A stretch of DNA of 64,000 nucleotides from Dryobates pubescens. Lineage: Eukaryota; Chordata; Aves; Piciformes; Picidae. The stretch covers positions 4,898,001-4,962,000 of the forward strand of contig NC_071646.1 of the NCBI RefSeq assembly GCF_014839835.1, written 5' to 3'. Below the pieces are notes generated by a model, which saw nothing but the letters and a program-made list of their open reading frames with translations, was not told the DNA's origin and did no database searches. The translations under genes were made by a program, and so were the position numbers. Positions 33,471-46,700 of the stretch are shown piece after piece; positions within the stretch are counted from its first letter, which is position 1; each line of letters starts with the position of its first letter.

Positions 33471-36400
33471 TCTCTGGTAGTCGTTTATTTGAGGTTATTT
33501 TTATTAGAAAGTTGTTTGAAATTCAAGACAGAAAAGCCGATAAAACAGTACTTCAGAACCATTAGACTAAAGGGAGGTGAAAAGTGATTTCAGCAATGGA
33601 TTACGGTTTCTCTTTTTCTCTCAAAGAAAGCTGCCATAGAAGTAATTCTGTTACAGACTTTGCAGCATAAACCGATATGCCAGCTCTGTCCAGAATCAGA
33701 ATTTATGCTATAGAAACAAATAGGCTGTATTGGAAGTTGGTTGTGGTTTGGCGAATCTAGTGGTTAGAGCACCAAGAGTGAGGAAGAAATTTGAAAAGCT
33801 TTTATTCATGCACATTTTCCTTGAATGGCATCTGATGCTGTTAATCAGTAGCCCCCAAAGGCTGCAAAATGTAGCATTTAAAGGCTTAAGAGAACTCAAT
33901 TTCTTTTTCAGTGCATATGAAATATATTTTGCTATAAAACTGCCACTTCTGGTATGAGGAAAAGTGAAATATGAAGCTTCTTTGTAGGGATATTACAGGG
34001 CTGTGCTTCATCAGCTCCTGTGTGCTCTGCAAGGTATCAAAACTGGCTTACAGGTTTTCCTGTAACAAATGAAGCTCCTGCTGAAGTCACTTAGAAAAAA
34101 TGGACAAGGGGAATGTGAATAATGATGCTTAGAGTCGCAATAAAAGTCAACAGTTTAAATCTATACTTTAGAACAAACTGACAGGAGAAGTGTGTGATGT
34201 GCTTTCAGAATTATCACACAGAGGGATTTGATCTTTTGTTGTTTTCCTCTGAAAGAGGCATAAGGAACAGGAATAAAATGGGTACTGCTGCTGACTTACA
34301 TGGCAGTTATGTATCTGCTACATACAAGCACTGAAGCTTGTTAATTAAACCCTGGCATGCAGTTCTGGGGTATGAACTGGCTTTGAGGAAGTTTATATAT
34401 TGGTTTGGATTAGTTGCTTTTGCAGGGCTTTCTTATTGAAGACATACAATATGGTGGTCTGGAAATTATTTTGTACTGCTGATAAAGAGCAAAGATTTTG
34501 AACTTTAAAGACCTGAAAAGAAAAAGCAGCAGCACAATAACCTGTGGACACTGTAATCAGTTTCGATAACCATAACCCTGCATCTGACATCTGAGCATTT
34601 AATGAATGGAAACTGGAGCTGCAAACTAGCAATGTTCAAAAAGCAGCAGGAAATAATTCTTACAGCTTTGACAGGGAATGAACAGTTGTATTTTCTGTCC
34701 CTTAATAAGTTAAAGACTTTCAATTACTAAGATGCAGAGAAAATGGCCAATATTTTATGTACCTCACAACAGCAGGAACCAGCAGAAGAGGCTCTATCTC
34801 TGGATTCTGTTAAAACCAATAATGGATGCATAACATGCTGATTCCCCACTTAATTATACCAATAACTTAGAGAGCTAAACCAATAAATGATATTATTCTG
34901 TTCCTGATACGCAGTGCAGGTATCCCATATACCTAGACAGCAGTAAAACCTAGAGTGTAAGCTCAGAAAAACAAATGCACTGTTCAGAGGAAGAAAAAAA
35001 ACCAAACCCACAAATCCAAAACACCTCAGCAGAAAGTAAGGCTGTTTGAGGCTGAATTTATAGAAAGATTATTTTTACCACTTTTTTTTTTTTCCTAAGG
35101 CACTTAGATGGTTTTGCACTTCTGGGGGAGTGAGGGGCTGGGGAAGCAACAGAATTTTCTGCAAGCTGCCTTTTTTATTCAGTGCATCTCAAAAGCAGGA
35201 GTGGGCATCTTCCAACTTAAACAGTAAACAAAGAAAGGAAACTCTGGTCTGGTCATTACATTCTGGTGCTACAAATTTGAGGAAATGAAAGCAATTATAC
35301 AGAGATGCTTTTAAGGATAACCAAAGTACTGTTGTTAAGAAGGGGAATGTAACAGAAGGAAAGAGCTTTAAATAAATTTCTGTCTCTGTAGGGTGATAAT
35401 CTTGAAACCTGAACCACTGGCTTCCCTACTGCGCTCTTTTTACTGGTTTCCATGGAAAGATGTCTTGCTCTGAATGGTAAAAATGACACTATACAGCAGT
35501 TTCTTCTTTCTGTCAGTATTACCTAGGCAGAAAACACCCCAGATGTATACTATCCCATTATTGATTTAGAGCAGAACTAGTTGTAGGGACAGTCTTAAGT
35601 GTACCTGGGACCTAGGAAACTGCTTTGACTATGTCAATTGTCTACTGTGAGGAGCTTACCCTCATGGATGTGCTGCCAGTGTCATTCTTCCAGTTAAGCC
35701 TTTCTTGGGAAAAGACAGCAGCAGGTCAGGGCCCTATTTCCTGCACTGCCCTACTTTCATGTGGCATTAGTTGGCTGTGAAAGGAATGATACAACCCTAA
35801 CTCTTCTGTGGCTTACAATCTAATGTCTCCCTCTCAGCAGGGCACCTGAAGCTAGGCTCAGAAGCTGCTCAGCTGGCAGTGCCTGCTGCATACCCAGCAT
35901 TTAGTGCACAGCTGTCTCAGTGTCACAGGCCCTGGTTGAACAATTTGAAAAGTCTATGTGAAAGACAGCAAGATGTGTCCAACTGGATACATGGAACAGA
36001 ACAGGAATTCCAATCCCAGAAAAGCTAGAGTAGTTTGAGTTTCTTTGGGAAATGGAATGTCATCAGGGCTGTCCATTCCACAAAAATAAGCATACCGGAA
36101 CACACACATTTTCTGAAACCCCATTTCTTTCCATTGCTTTTCAGTGAGATAAAGACCTCATGACTTGTAAATGTCAAGTCCTGTTAGACATGGTGGACCA
36201 TTTCCATGAGATGTGTAGTTTTGCTGAGCTTTTCCCCATCGTGTATGCAACAACTGCATCAGAAATCTGAACTAGTGAGAGACAGAGCTGCTCTGTGGAT
36301 AGTGTTAGCAAAAAGCTGTTCTCCGAAATGGTGAATCATCTTGAGTAAGCCAAATAGGAAGATATTCAGAGCCTTTGATGTCATTTATTTTCCCCTTCTG

Positions 36401-37209
36401 GGGGACAATCTTTCTCCCTTCTAGGCTGTTTTGAAAGGAACATTCTCTTATGAATAAATATGATAAATAGAAAAATAAAAATATAGAAACAAACGATGTA
36501 AACGCAAGCCCTGAGGTATTTCAAGCACACAGTGAATTACTTTCGCTTCTTTTTTCTCCTGACATGCAATCTAAAGGTGGCAGTAAGAAAAGTTACTTTA
36601 TGGCTCTGTAAAAAGGTCTCTTTCTTTCTTCCCTGCCTTGCACCCGCAAGAAAGGGTGAGAGGTTGAGGTAAGTGTCCCGTGGAAGCTGTGATAGTCACA
36701 GAAGCAGAAGGAGATGATTTTAAAGTGCTGTGTGGTCTTTTCCCCGACCATTTTCACTCTTCAGTTGGCTTCCACAGGCCGGTTAGATTCTACAGAGGAT
36801 CTGACAAAGTTGCTGCTTTTCTGGATATAGGCTCCACTCCTGCACCAGCATGAGTCTTGCAGGATAAAGGGACTTCTGAGCAGAGGTTTTAGTGGCCCCT
36901 TTAACTCATCTATTATTTTTGAAGTCTTTTTTTGGAGTGTGTCTCAGGCTAGCTTGGCAAGCTTAAGCACACTTCACACTGCAATTGCTCCCAAATGACC
37001 ACGTTATCTTGCCAGCTTCCCACCTCTTTCCCCCTCTTTCTTTAGCTTTCTCCCCCAGAACTTTCTGCATGTGCATGAAGGGTCCAGTCCTAAAAACCCC
37101 CAAATCCAATCTCTGTGTGACAGTGAAGTCAATAGGTCTACTCACATGAATTAAAGTTGGCTGGAGCAGGCCCTTGGGCATTGATTAATGTTTTAAAATA
37201 AAGTCCAGT
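33471..37209. other. TSHB-TSPAN2 intergenic DNA and TSPAN2 downstream flank
   Basis: No exon, CR1 or other repeat is recognised. There is an A-rich patch at 34990-35030 and a T run near 35083-35094. The far right part may be TSPAN2 3' untranslated sequence if a more distal poly(A) site is used. Confidence 0.4.
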
Positions 37210-37215
37210 TTTATT
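37210..37215 (-). promoter_or_regulatory. TSPAN2: TSPAN2 poly(A) signal candidate
   Basis: TTTATT on the + strand, AATAAA on the - strand, 582 bases after the TSPAN2 stop. Others lie farther away. The true end cannot be fixed from sequence alone. Confidence 0.35.
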
Positions 37216-37796
37216 AATTCTACTCTGTTTGGGCTTTGGAAAGAACAGTTACAAAATGGATTATAGATCTTAATTTTTTACAATGGCATTTGTTCCTCTG
37301 ATAATTCTTGGCAAACAGGGGCTCAGTATAAAAGGGTTTCAAGCACTCTATACCTCTGGGTGTGTGTACATTCTTGCATAGTGAGACTCTGGAAGAGCTG
37401 AGCACGCAAATGTGCACACACAACACACACTCACCTAAACAAGGTACTGTATGTACAGGTACCTGGTCATGTGCACATACATTTGTAAGCAGAGATATGC
37501 ATGTGCACACACAATGTAAACTCTTAATTGCACACATACAGACATTAAAAATCAAATTAGTCTTACATGCACCTTGGTTTCTTCTCATTAAAAAGGAAGT
37601 TTTTAACCTTTTTTTCCCCCTTCATGTCAGTTTTTACTGCAACTAATACAATTCACCTGCTCATCTAATGGGATATTTTCCTCTCAGTATGTTAAAACAC
37701 TAATTAAATGCATTACAATTATTAAAACTGGGTAGAAGAGCACTTCTTGTAAAGCTTAGTCTGGAACTCCTGGAACATAGTTGTGCAGTGAAAGTT

Positions 37797-40700
37797 TTAG
37801 ATCATGTCTCTTGTGTTACGGATCACACAGCACAGAACCATGCTGAATATCATGCCAAAGATCTAGAAGAGAAGGGATGCAATTTAAGGATCCACTAACA
37901 AAACAGTTATAAAATAGTCTGCATATCAGAACAATCTGAAGGTTCTTGTGGCAGAGTAGCAAGTGACTGCCTCCATGTACAAACCCCAAGATATCAGGCA
38001 AGTAACATAAAAAAGATTTCACTGATACTCAAAGCGAAGATTTTTATCTGCTCAAACTCAGAGTTTAACCCCTTTTTGTTTTAAATATTAAGGCCACCAT
38101 AACAACCACAAACTTTAATAGTATTACCATAAATTGCACTGGTATCAGTAACTCTGACTACTGCTATGCCTAGTATTGCACCAAAAGGTTCTGAGTTTCA
38201 GAATGCTTCTACAAGGAGTATTGTATACACATTAGAGTAAGAGCGTTGTGGATTTACAGAGGAAGCTAAGATCTTAACAGTTGCTACTCAAGATCAAGAT
38301 TATGTATTGAAAATAAAACTCTGTGTATGTTAGGGAGCCAGTCAACTAGAGGGAATGTTAAAAGCAGAGAACTGTGGGTGTTGCCAGAGTATCCAGAAAG
38401 TTCTTTTTTTGCCGTAAGTTGAATCTCCAGGGCAGTTAGCAGCTCTCTCATGAGGCTTTGTGAAGGGATATGAGCAGTACCACTGCGTTCATACCTTCTC
38501 CCCACACCCCTCCCTAAGGAAGGAGACAGCTGACCAGTCACACCCCACACGGGCATGTTTCTGCTGCTAAAGAGGTTATCATTTCTTAATTTCTGCTGTA
38601 TCTGAGGTGGGAAACCATAGAAAAGCTGCTCACATTTCTACTGTATCCTTGTTGAGCAATGAGGTTACAGGAACTCAGTCCCACCCACGTTGCTGTGCTG
38701 TATTTTTGAGGACATTCACATTTTATACACATGACAGGGGCCTTTAATCCATGGTTTCTCTTCATCTGCTTTTAAGTGTTCACATAAGTCTATGAACCTC
38801 CTGCTCTTTAGAGCAGATCAAGGTGCATTTCTTTACTAACATTCTGGCTCCTCATGCTGCTTCAGCCTGCTGCTGCTTTCTGAGCCTGAAGGAAGTAGTG
38901 GCACATGCATGCTGAAAAATGCTTTCTGCTCAAGCCTGTGTTTGATAGAGACTGCCCACTCCTGTCATATCTTTGCAGCAGGGTGACATCTATTGGTCAC
39001 AGCTCTGTCCTCAAGGAGCAGACCTTGGGAAGACAACAATAAATACACTCTTGTGGGAGAAAGTGGCCTGCAAGAAAGGTTATCAAGGCTTTGGTGACAC
39101 AACGTGATGAAACAGTCACCTGTGCTAGGGGCTGTGTGTTTGGGGGAAAAATGCTCTTCTCTAAACGTTGCAGTTTAAATCCTGTCCCTTTAACAACATC
39201 CATACTGATCACTGGGCCTGTGCCCTAGAAAACCTGCTTAGAAACTGTCCTTCACACTGAACCACTGCTGTAGTCAGTATTTTCCTGCACAGCAATTTCT
39301 GTACAAGCAGAAGGTGCTCTCTATTCCTTATGAAGCCTAGGGAGCAGATCCTCAAAGGGCCTAACTCATCAGTCTGCAGCTGGTTTGGAGTAGGTGAAAT
39401 GTTGCTCCAGCCTTTTTGCTTTCAGTTTGGTTCATGTGCACTCTGCTTTCCTAGTATTGCAACAAAACAAGATTGTCATTAGATACTTTGTGTAAGGACA
39501 CAAGAAAGAACTGGTGAAACCAAGTCATGCAAGTCTGCTTGTACTGGTGTGGGACAATTCCCAAAGGGAGAATACACTGCAAGTGGTGAGAATAGCTGCA
39601 CCCTGCAAAACACTTTCCACAAAGATTTGAGTAAGGAACAGGGTATTGGGCTCAAATGCAGACTTGAGAGTAAGAACATGGATTTACTCACTGTGATGCC
39701 AGCAATTGCAATTCCAACAATTCCAAGTAAATGCAGATTAGCATCAATTACATTCTGGATTTCAACCAGGCAGTTCTATTAGAAACAAAATTGAAAGGTT
39801 TACTCCTGGAAAAATACACTCCCATCAACTCTGTCAGCTCTTCTCACTAAACAACAGATGAGCATGAGAGACACAATTGCAGTCACTGTCCTAATGCTTG
39901 CATCTATGCCTTGTGTTCTGTTAGACAGTTTTACTAGTGAGACAGCAGCACCTCTTGCCTTGACAGGGTGGCAGTTACAAGTAATTTTCTTACAGTAAGT
40001 TTTCCCTGAATTGAAACTGCTTCCTATGCTAGGGCATGCCAAATGAGGAAGTTTGGCCGTGCAGACTGACATGGTAACTCACAAGCAGGTTCCACTTAAG
40101 ACGGAAATAACAGTATCTTCTTAACACCAACAAAGTTTCTAGCCAGGAGCCTCCATGCATTATTAAGGCAGGCACTTAGGACTACTGTTCTGCCAGGTTC
40201 TTCTCACTTGTCTTTTCAGAGGATGTAATATTGTCTCAGCTACCCCAGGTCTGCCACGAGCAAGCTTCAGAAATGAGGGCTGGGCACGTTCAAGGTGACC
40301 TCCAATTTATCTTCTGCCTCCACTGCTCCATTTTATATGGATTTTCATGCTGTAATTTGCAAGGTTAAAAGGAAGTTTTCCCTTTCTTTTACTTACAGAA
40401 TGTTTCCAATTTTACTAAACAACAGACATCAAAAAGTTACTAGAACAAGCAGTAGTGAGGGCACTTGCCTTTGGCAACTGGATATTCTCTGGGCAGGGTA
40501 ATCCCATTTGTTGTTCCATGTTATCTTTACCACAGCAGTGGAGCTAAATGAGAGATACAAAGAACAAAAGAAGGGGAAGCCATAGATTTATTTTTTTTTT
40601 CATATTGAAAGTGGGACAATAAACAACTGAAAAAGAGACAATGCAGGTCAAGTCATAATTCCCTGCATTAACTGCTACCTCTGATAGAATTACAATGTGT

Positions 40701-43700
40701 GGGCCAAAACTGTCAAACATCAGTTTCAGTTTTCTGAAGGCACAGGGAAAAGAGAAATTAACAACAACTTTCAGGAGGGATTTTTATGATAGTATCTCAT
40801 AACAAAGCAAACTAATGGATTTTGGGAAAGCAGACCCCTGGCTTACAAGCAAACAGGAGCTGTTAGGAGGAGAGACAGAAAGTTCAAAGAATGCTTACAG
40901 AATTACTGACAATGCACAAAAGCTGCAACAGAGAATGCTAGATTCTTTATTTCTGACAAAACATAGTGCTGGCTTGGAGACAGTAATAAATCAGGAGTGT
41001 TTCAGAGGATTTGTTTTTCCTGTTTGTCTATCTCCCACAAAATGCTTGGAATTCCTCTTTGGGTCAGAAATAACAGCTATGGGAGAAGGACAAAAGGGTC
41101 CGAGGTTGTGAAATGTTTGTTCTAAAGAACGTGGGAATGCTGCAAGGAGCAACAAAGCTTGAGCTTGATCTCTGTGGGAGGCAGTCTAGATACAGGATGG
41201 GCACAAATAAGATTCAGGAGGTCACAGGGTCTAATTCAGGCACTAACTTTTTGGGTGGCCTGAGCTGAGTCATACATTGTTGATTCTATGGGCTTTTGGT
41301 TCTTTACCTACTTGGTTCAGTCAGTAGTAGCATCTCCCACATTGTAGATCCTGGGACACAGGTCACAGTTCTTTTTCTCAGCAAATGCAGAGAGATTCAG
41401 ACCTTTCCACCTCTCTCTGCATTTGTAAATATTTGTTCTTGGGCCACAATAGTCATACCTTCTGCACAACAAAGAGCAGAAGCATCAGATGAAATCTAAA
41501 GGCCGGGTCATTTTCACTTTCAAAGGTAAGGATCACTTGGGATCTGAAAAACCACAATTCTGACAGGTTTGTGTGGCTCTGGCTCTATTTTAACTAACAG
41601 TTAGTTTTATTATTTCATACCTCAGTGGAAGGCATTCCAAATTTTAAAGGGTAATGTGACAGCAGAGCAGTAGTGCAGGGTATTAAAGTTCAGGAGGACT
41701 ACTCACAGCCACGTGTAAGTGATAGATGGTTCTGTTGACCTTCCCGCCTGGGTTTTTCATATAGTCATCATAAATGTCTTCATAGATTTTCTGGGCTTCC
41801 TGTATTGCCTGCAGAAATTAGACTTTAAAAGTGAGTGGCAAACAAGTCTTGCCCCCAGTCCAGTGCAGATTTCCAGCTTCTGTCATCAAGCTCCAGAGCA
41901 GAAAATTATGCCTGGTAAACTGAAGTCCCACAGCTGGAAAGGTAGGAGGTTTTGTGGCCTGACTGCATTCAGAGAGACTCTGCATGGGTCTGAATGTACA
42001 TGCACTGTAGTCTGTGTTTTGGTTAAGAGTTGGACAAGGTTAGTGCTTGAATGCATTTGCCCTTTTCCCAAGGAATACCCTCTTATCATGTAGTTCTATT
42101 TGATGTTCCTTGGGGGTGTACTGTTGAACCACACCTACAGGTTTTCTTTAATAGAGGGAAGCAAACACTGCATCTGATCTGGACTTGTCATAGCACAAAC
42201 TGTCATTGACTCCAGATAAGAATGTCAGAGAGTCTTCCTGGGAAGTCTCCTGGAGAGTTTTGCTATGCCAGAGCCAGGCTGCAGGTCTGTTGGCACGGGA
42301 GTTCACTGCTGCCCCATCATTACATTACAAGTTGCTTGCTACTTACCACTTTTTTGCCTATAAAGGCAAATACTCCAGCAGTGACCTCAGCTGCAAATAT
42401 CACCAACAGGCAAGCAAAGAACTGCAGAGAGAGAAAAGAATGTCACATTAATACAGCTGGCACAATTCTGCTTTATATGAACTGTCAGTCAGTCCCTCCT
42501 CCTTGCCCAGGCCTCAACAGCCCACACAGTAATTGCAAGACAGATGGTAAGCAGGGTTTGTAACAAGGGTGTCAAGTGATACTTCTTGTAATATGGAAAC
42601 AAAGGTGGCAGTGGCAAAGATGTGACTCATGTGGTAGCGTCAGAAAAGACAGAAGGTAGTTCCAAGAAACATGCCACATGAGACAAGAAATAGAACTTCT
42701 TCCTGTATGGAAGCTCTGTAATATCACAATGCCTTGAGACCTTAGATTAGCCAGTGAAAGAACATAAGACATTTGAAGACAGTAAAGATCTTTCCACTAA
42801 TGACACAAAGCATGCTCTTGAATGACTGCAGCCCAGGCCCTTGAAACCTTTTACTTACTGCTCCAAGTAAGCACTGAGACTCCCGCGCTGCTCCACAGCA
42901 CCCAAAAAATCCAACTGTGCTCATGAGAGCCCCTGCTCCCACCAAGACATAGAGTCCTGTGAAAAATCAGAATCAGACAAGAATTCAGGGGGTTTCTTCC
43001 CAAAGTCTGCTACCTCTTTTGTCAAACCCACACATTTGTAAGTACCAGTGCTCCCTGGCTCTCACAAATAACCCCTGTTACACAGAAGAGCTTCTCTTGC
43101 AACAAAAGGAGCCCGAGGATTTCTTCACAATGCTTGGAGAATCGCATGAAGACAAGTGAGAATACTTCCAGCTCTCAAGTGTACTGTCACAAGGGCAGCT
43201 CAGTCCAGGAAGAACATACACCATATACCATCCAGAACTACCCTACAAATCTTCAGGGATGTGTTGGGTTGAAATTAGGGATGTCAGTATAGCCCCATAC
43301 AGAGTTAAAGATCTAGGACCCTAGCTGTGTTCAGAACTAGATAAAAACTGTAGAGGTAAAGGGAATATTCATCTCTGCCACCTGTAAATCTGCTAGAAAT
43401 ACTCACATTCAGCAGAGGTTTTCATTTGTTTGTGGGGTTTTGGGGCGGGTTGGTTTGTTTATTTGTTTTGCATGGGCTTTATCTAAGACAAAAAGAAACT
43501 AGAGCACAGAAACTTGCTTCACTGCCAACTTGCATGCTTGCTCTGTGCTCAGGCAGTATATTCATTCATGTGCAGTGCCAGCTCCCATCAGACCACAACC
43601 ACCGTGTTTGTGCCTTGTCTCTGGGTACTATGCCAACCAAAGTACAACAGGCTCAGTGCAGTTGCCTTCTAATTGTAGTCTTTGTCTTGTGGGCAGCGTG

Positions 43701-46700
43701 AAGGACCTGCAGGAATCTGCCATTTCCCTCCTGCCTTTGAGGGGACACTAGAGGGCACAGTGAGCCTTGCTCCCAGCTTTGACTACACAAACCCTTAATG
43801 AAGCCTTTCCTATTCTCAGTTACCAGGTCAAACATCATTATTTAGGATTAACAGAGCTTCTGGCATTTACTGTCAGCAAGCCTTGTGTAACTTAGACTAG
43901 AAAGCAATGTTTGCAATTAAAAGGCAGTTTGCAGTGATTGCTAGGAAATGAAAAGACGAGCCAGTATCATCAATGTACAAGTGCAGGGTGTCTAGGTCTT
44001 CTGCCACCTAGATGCAGCCTGCTTGGAGAAGGCAAGCTTCTGCCTCTTGCCCATCACTGGTGCATCACTGTCCAGTCACTGTCTATCAGCCAGATATCTA
44101 GCCCAGCTATTGCAATCCTCCTCTTCCCCTCCATCCTTGTCCCGGTACCTTTCTTGTGCCAAGTGCTGCTGCTGAGGATCTCAGGCTGCTAAAATAGCCA
44201 TGAACCAATTACAATTAATATGGCTTTGCCAGGCCTGTGGCACCAGACATATGGGATTTGCTGCTGACTGGGCTGGCAGTTCATGTACTGTGTTTTCTGC
44301 ATTTTTAATCTTCAGCAGCTCGGGAGTTAGAAGGACTGAGCATTCCTCAAGCTACTGTTTGTACACATATTCACCACAGAGTGGTTGTTACTGAGGGAGG
44401 AGTATATAAAGATCTAGATGGCTCAACAGAAAAAGGTCAGCCCCTCATGGAAGATAAACGGAAAAAACCAAAAAACCTTCTCTGGTGCACAACCAAAACA
44501 GCCATTTCCTGAGGTCTCCATGGTAACAAACAGCATGCAATTACAGAGATGTTTCCTGGACCCTTTTCTGCATGTTGCTCCCTACTCCAGTCCCTGTAAT
44601 ACTTCTCAAGCAACTTAGCAGAGACTTTCTGACTAAGAAGACTGGAAAAAAGTCTTCCCGTTCCTTTTTGTTGCTTACCCCTTGCATGGATGAAGCTCTC
44701 TGAGGCTCAGGGGTGAGACCACTTTGAGGAATTTGGATTTGCTTTTGTCTGACAAACAGACTTAACATTTCACTTGCATGACTCAGAGCTAAACCGCTAC
44801 CTCAATCAGAACTTCCCTTTTAAGGCGTGTTACAGGAAAAACTCACACCACTCACTAAACAAAGCTCAGCTTGCTGTGTGTCTGGCCCCACAGCTGAGCC
44901 AGCCAGAGTTTTAAAATCACCTTCTTCCATCTTCTGTTCAGCAGAGTTCATTCCAGTCTTTGCCCCTTCTCAGCCAGAGGCTAGCAGTTGCTGCTATTCA
45001 GAGAGTGCTCAAAAAGATGACACTTAGAAAAAGTCCACAAAACTAAAGATGTTTTCACTTGTCTACTGTACACACACACACATGTAAGCTTTCACACAGG
45101 AATGAGGCACTTCAAGAGTACCTAATAACAACATCTCCCTTCTGGCTGAAAAATAGAGCATGTAGCAGAAGGGAAGCCCATACTTCAGCCATTGCTTCAC
45201 TCTGCAAAGAGCAGATCTGGAATGCAGCAAAGCAGCAGCTTTTCTATATGTATTTGATGTTTGATTCATCCCATGGGGAAAATAATTATTTCCTGAAATG
45301 GAAATGCCAAATAGGGGTATTCCCTCTGAAAATTCCAACAGGAGGGATTCCCATTTTCTAGCAGACTCTGCTTTGCATTTACAAGGGGAATTCATAGAAT
45401 CATAGAATGGTCTGGGTTGGAAGGGACCTCCAAAGGTCACCTAGTCCAGCACCTACTGAAGTAAGCAGGGACATCCTCATCTAGATCAGGCTGCCCAGAG
45501 CCCTGTCGAGCCTCAATTGGAGTATCTCCAGGGATGGGGCTCCAACCACCTCCCTGGGTAACCTGTTCCAGGGTTCCACTACCCTCATAGTAAAGAACTT
45601 GTTCCTAAATTTAAAAGTTACTTGGAAGTCTCAGAGCAACCTGTAGCTTCCAACGGTGAAGGATGGCAAATCCACAGCTCAGTAGAGATCTGTGTTCATG
45701 GCACAGTTTTCCATAAGATACTGTTTCCTCTGGGAATGAGCACATTGCTCCTACTGGGGCTGTACTGGGAGACAGTAGATCTGCAACCTCAAGGAGGATA
45801 AATGGTATTGTGTGTGTCATTTCTGGATGAATGAAACTGTTGTGATCAGCAGCGAATACAGAATTTCATCGTTTTAAACTAGGTAGAAGAGAAGGATGAA
45901 TCTTATAGCTGCTGACTGCAATATGTCTTTATGTGTAGCAAGACTGAGGGAGGGATGAGCCCCATTTTTAGAAAGATGATGTGTGAAATCTGCAAGACAT
46001 CTGTTCTTTGTTCCTTGGAACAACTGAAAACTACTCTCAAGGTAACATGCAAATCTATACATCACTAATCTAGTCTGTCGTGTCACTTGAAGAGACTAAC
46101 AGCTGTACTCCTAGAACCAGAGTCCTTCCCACTGCAAAGATCACAGCAGGCAGAAGTGTGCACAATGTTTTGTGAACAGAAAGGAAACACTGCAACACAA
46201 AATAGGCAGATAGCAATCTACTGATGTGAACATTGAACCCATTATTATTTCAGACAATGCATGAACCATCACCACTACCACCAGACACACTCCCACTGGC
46301 TGCCTAGGCTGGTGGAGATCTAATTTCAGAGTCTGGAGTAGAACCCACTCTCAGAGTTGTTTCTTGTTTGGTTGGGGTTTTGTTGGTTGGTTGGTTTGGT
46401 TGGTTTTACTCTGTTTTGTTTGATTGGTTGGTGGTGAGGTTTTTTGTGTTTGGTTTGGTTTTGTGATTCTGATTTTGTTTGGTTTGGGTTTTTTTCTTTT
46501 TAATCTTAGTCAGGGGCTTTGAGATCCACATCCCTGTCTAGAGCCTACTGCAAAGAGCAGGAGCAGACAAGCATCCGCTGTCTCTCTGTCCAGCTTTACT
46601 TGCCATGAGTTTCTTGTTTACCTGGCTGCTATGGTCACTTTCCATTTTAAATAGTTCTAATTTTTCTTTTTATACCAAGAACAGAGCTTCTTGTTTTCTC

